A DNA stretch of 64,000 nt from an uncultured Chitinophaga sp. (GTDB taxonomy: Bacteria; Bacteroidota; Bacteroidia; Cytophagales; Cyclobacteriaceae), in the NCBI GenBank assembly GCA_902168205.1, contig CABHOK010000008.1, positions 124,001-188,000 of the forward strand, in the 5' to 3' direction. Within the stretch, counting starts at the first letter, position 1. The number at the start of each line of letters is the position of its first letter. This document shows, piece by piece, positions 61,862-64,000 of the stretch. A model generated the notes under the pieces. That model saw only the letters and a list, made by a program, of their open reading frames with translations, had not been told where the DNA came from and made no database searches. Made by a program: the position numbers and the translations under genes.

Positions 61862-64000
61862 TTAGCCTTGTTTGTTTTTGCGTTTCTTGCGAACCTCGGG
61901 AACGGCTGCGCGTCTGGTGTTCAGGGACACGATATTGGCAAACAGTTTATAGGCTCCTGAAACTCCTTCTGGTAATTCGCGGAAGAATGACAGCGAGGTA
62001 TATATATAGTAGCCTTCGCCATAGCGGGCTACCAGCAGGCTGCTTTCTTTTGGTTTTTCACCTTTGTCATTCATGGACAGGATTGCTTCGAAGTTATTGT
62101 CCCATTTATTCGGAAAATATAGTCCGCGTTCCTGTACCCAGCCATCAAAATCTTTCGCAGTAATCTTGTTGGGTATATTTACGAGCGGATGATCGGGTTT
62201 TAGAATTTTCACCTCGGCATCTTCCTCCGTTACGCGGTCGCGTGACAGCTCCAGCGGATACGGTGCAAAGTTTTTCGTGGTCAGGTCGCCATTGGTGTTA
62301 TACTGTACTACGAGTGTTCCTCCTCCTTTTACATATTCCAGCAGCGCAGGCATAATATAGCCCATGCGTTTGTTGGTATTAATGGCGCGTACTCCCAGTA
62401 CAACGGCATCCATCTGTTTCAGGTTAAGTAAGTTTACCTCTTCGTTCTTCATTTCGAGTACGGTATAGCCCATATAGCGCAATGCTGCCGGTATATCATC
62501 GCCTGCACCACGGATATAGCCAATGATCTTTCCTTCTTTCTTCAGATCCATCCGCACAACTTTCGTTTCAGCTTTTGGCAAAAGTGTTTGTGTCGGGATG
62601 TGATCGTAGCTGATGGTCTGGAAGCTGTGATCGAATGATTCGTTGCCAATGACGGCTACTGCCTTCACCACCGTAGTTTCTTCTTTGGAAGACGGATATA
62701 ACTGAAATGTTTTTGCCTGCTCCTGTCCACGCTCGGTTAATTCAAAAGGTATAGATTCCGGTTGTGTTTTCCAGCCTTGGGGTAAATCAAGGCGCAACGT
62801 ACCGGATACACGCCCGTCACTGGCCGAGGTAACGGTGATGGTGATATCCTTCGGACTGGCATCGCTGAAGATTACTACGCTGCTGTTGGCATTTACAAAT
62901 ACAGGTGGTACAATTTCAAACGGACGTGCTTGTTCTCCTTTGGCAGGATCAGTCCATTTATAACGCAGCGGTCGTACTATGGTTAACGCCTCTCCTGCTA
63001 TCGTAACATCCAATGTAAATTGTATAGCCGGGTCATTTTCCGGTTTACCAATGAGACTTTTATCCGTTACCGTAAACAGGCCCACTCCGTGATTTTCGGT
63101 TAACCAGTAAGGCGATGAGTAAGGCTTTGATTTACGCACTGCTTTTATATACCTGATGTTGGCTGGTATATTATTCTTCAACGCAAGCGACAGTGTTGAA
63201 TCTATACCCAGGTCGCTCGCCTGTATGCGATTCACGGTAACATCTATACCGGAACGATTCACAAGCTCCAGTGATGTTGTTACCTGTTGGCCGGGCGCTA
63301 CATAATATTTGTCGGCAGTAACATCCATGAAAAGTCCAAGGCAGTCGGCTATAAGCTGTTCCGTTTCAGCAAGCTTGCGTGTTTTCCATATACCCGGTTC
63401 AAGCTTTTGTATTTCCTTGCGCAATAACAATAGAATCTTTACGGTTGCCGATGGTTTCTCTCCGTCAAATTCAGCGATGGCTTTTGTAACGAGTGGCTGA
63501 ATTTTATCACCACCTTTTACACGGCTCCAGGTTGTATTTATACCTTCGAGTATATTCTTCTCAGCCCGTGCACCTTTCATATACTCCAGGAACTCCGGCT
63601 GATCACCGCGTGTACCGCTGGAACCGAATCCCTGGCTCTTATGCTGACTGCGACTTATGGCTGCAATCTCCGTGTAAGACTGTCCTAACAAGGTGCTATA
63701 CTCTCCAACGCGTAACGTTATTATACCGGGCGTATTTTCGTTGATGGTTGTATTCCACCATCTGCCGGTGTTGGTATATAAACGCTTGGGTTGCCAGGTT
63801 CCGAATTGTGCCACCTGATCAGCATATATATCTTTGTTGGCAGCGAGATCAAAAGCTTCCTGTGCGAGTATAGCAGAGGCTGTGTGATGACCATGCCCTG
63901 CGCGCTCATCCGGAGGAAAACGTGTGATAATCACATCGGGTTGATACTGACGAAATACTGCTACTACGTCCGACAGTACTTCATCTTTATTCCAAATGCG
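61862..64000 (-). CDS. PIG-L family deacetylase with ThuA-like C-terminal domain, 5' end outside the window
   Basis: The frame is open to the right edge (22 codons beyond the GTG at 63934), so the true start, with the expected AHPDD motif, lies outside. Visible are the PIG-L/LmbE block DVIITRFPPDERAGHGHHTASA (written in part: RFPPDERAGHGHH), which carries the second set of zinc ligands, a beta-sandwich NEW3-like region, and a GATase/ThuA-like C-terminal domain (about residues 470-680 of the visible part, VVLGVRAINTNKRM and LLEYVKGGGTLVVQYN). Members remove N-acetyl groups from amino sugars. It is first in an operon with the 35-aa protein and the symporter. Confidence 0.88.
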   Translation of the reverse strand, partial: RIWNKDEVLSDVVAVFRQYQPDVIITRFPPDERAGHGHHTASAILAQEAFDLAANKDIYADQVAQFGTWQPKRLYTNTGRWWNTTINENTPGIITLRVGEYSTLLGQSYTEIAAISRSQHKSQGFGSSGTRGDQPEFLEYMKGARAEKNILEGINTTWSRVKGGDKIQPLVTKAIAEFDGEKPSATVKILLLLRKEIQKLEPGIWKTRKLAETEQLIADCLGLFMDVTADKYYVAPGQQVTTSLELVNRSGIDVTVNRIQASDLGIDSTLSLALKNNIPANIRYIKAVRKSKPYSSPYWLTENHGVGLFTVTDKSLIGKPENDPAIQFTLDVTIAGEALTIVRPLRYKWTDPAKGEQARPFEIVPPVFVNANSSVVIFSDASPKDITITVTSASDGRVSGTLRLDLPQGWKTQPESIPFELTERGQEQAKTFQLYPSSKEETTVVKAVAVIGNESFDHSFQTISYDHIPTQTLLPKAETKVVRMDLKKEGKIIGYIRGAGDDIPAALRYMGYTVLEMKNEEVNLLNLKQMDAVVLGVRAINTNKRMGYIMPALLEYVKGGGTLVVQYNTNGDLTTKNFAPYPLELSRDRVTEEDAEVKILKPDHPLVNIPNKITAKDFDGWVQERGLYFPNKWDNNFEAILSMNDKGEKPKESSLLVARYGEGYYIYTSLSFFRELPEGVSGAYKLFANIVSLNTRRAAVPEVRKKRKNKQG

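Noticed and set aside
1-64000. tRNA or rRNA genes, CRISPR arrays, integrase or plasmid replication genes.
   Set aside because: None was seen on either strand when reading through the gaps; regularly spaced short repeats were limited to the Ig-like domain repeats inside chitinase genes and the paired LytTR-like site.

Overview
The window is a chromosomal segment of a member of the Bacteroidota, most likely the order Cytophagales. The support is: three secreted proteins ending in type IX secretion (T9SS, Por) sorting domains; a beta-propeller (Reg_prop/Y_Y_Y) sensor kinase paired with a LytTR regulator; a Bacteroidota-style MacB-like ABC permease; a PIG-L deacetylase/sodium:solute symporter pair; promoter-like TAnnTTTG boxes of the Bacteroidota primary sigma factor; and few Shine-Dalgarno sequences. 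No tRNA, rRNA, intact insertion sequence or CRISPR array was seen. TATA-containing words are unusually common, even inside coding sequence.

Layout, left to right. 1-2.6 kb: the upstream end of an extracellular contractile injection system (eCIS) operon (tail sheath N-terminus, an unknown 392-aa protein, a Pvc16/DUF4255 tube-terminator-like protein), with a LuxR-type regulator beside it and a perfect 22-bp palindrome between them. 2.9-8.8 kb: a three-gene SMC-like operon of the MksF-MksE-MksB (JetA-JetB-JetC) type, closed by a terminator and without an adjacent JetD nuclease. 9.2-17.2 kb: a Tat-exported phospholipase C, a putative outer-membrane protein, and an operon of an unknown lipoprotein, an overlapping unknown helical protein and an SDR oxidoreductase. 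17.4-17.6 kb: a candidate small RNA with its own promoter and terminator. 17.7-21.9 kb: an OmpA-like lipoprotein and an exported TldD/TldE-like pair. 22-28.1 kb: a single-domain response regulator, a DUF983 protein, an AraC regulator and the gene run katA-hemA-hemH-ank, in which an exported catalase sits with heme-synthesis enzymes and an exported ankyrin protein. 28.8-30.4 kb: a TerB-like protein and PurT.

30.5-40.1 kb is a chitin-degradation and sensing block: two T9SS-secreted GH18 chitinases, a LytTR response regulator and a hybrid-type propeller sensor kinase. A pair of 14-bp direct repeats with a 21-bp period upstream of the second chitinase matches the geometry of a LytTR binding site. 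40.2-49 kb: a Kef-type antiporter, a GH20-like exported glycosidase, a PA14-like/ankyrin/serine-hydrolase fusion, an outer-membrane protein and a Tat-exported Gfo/Idh/MocA oxidoreductase, separated by dispersed repeats rich in gagctttgagctacgag-like words. 49.2-57.1 kb: a giant 2640-aa T9SS subtilisin-like protease. 57.5-64 kb: a MacB-like permease and an operon of PIG-L deacetylase (running off the right edge), an unannotated-size 35-aa membrane protein and a sodium:solute symporter.

The window as a whole reads as a surface-living, polymer-degrading gliding-type bacterium: secreted chitinases, protease, phospholipase and glycosidases, amino-sugar-type uptake and deacetylation genes, an injection system and an exported oxidative-stress defence. 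All functions are read from sequence motifs by eye; none was confirmed by database search.
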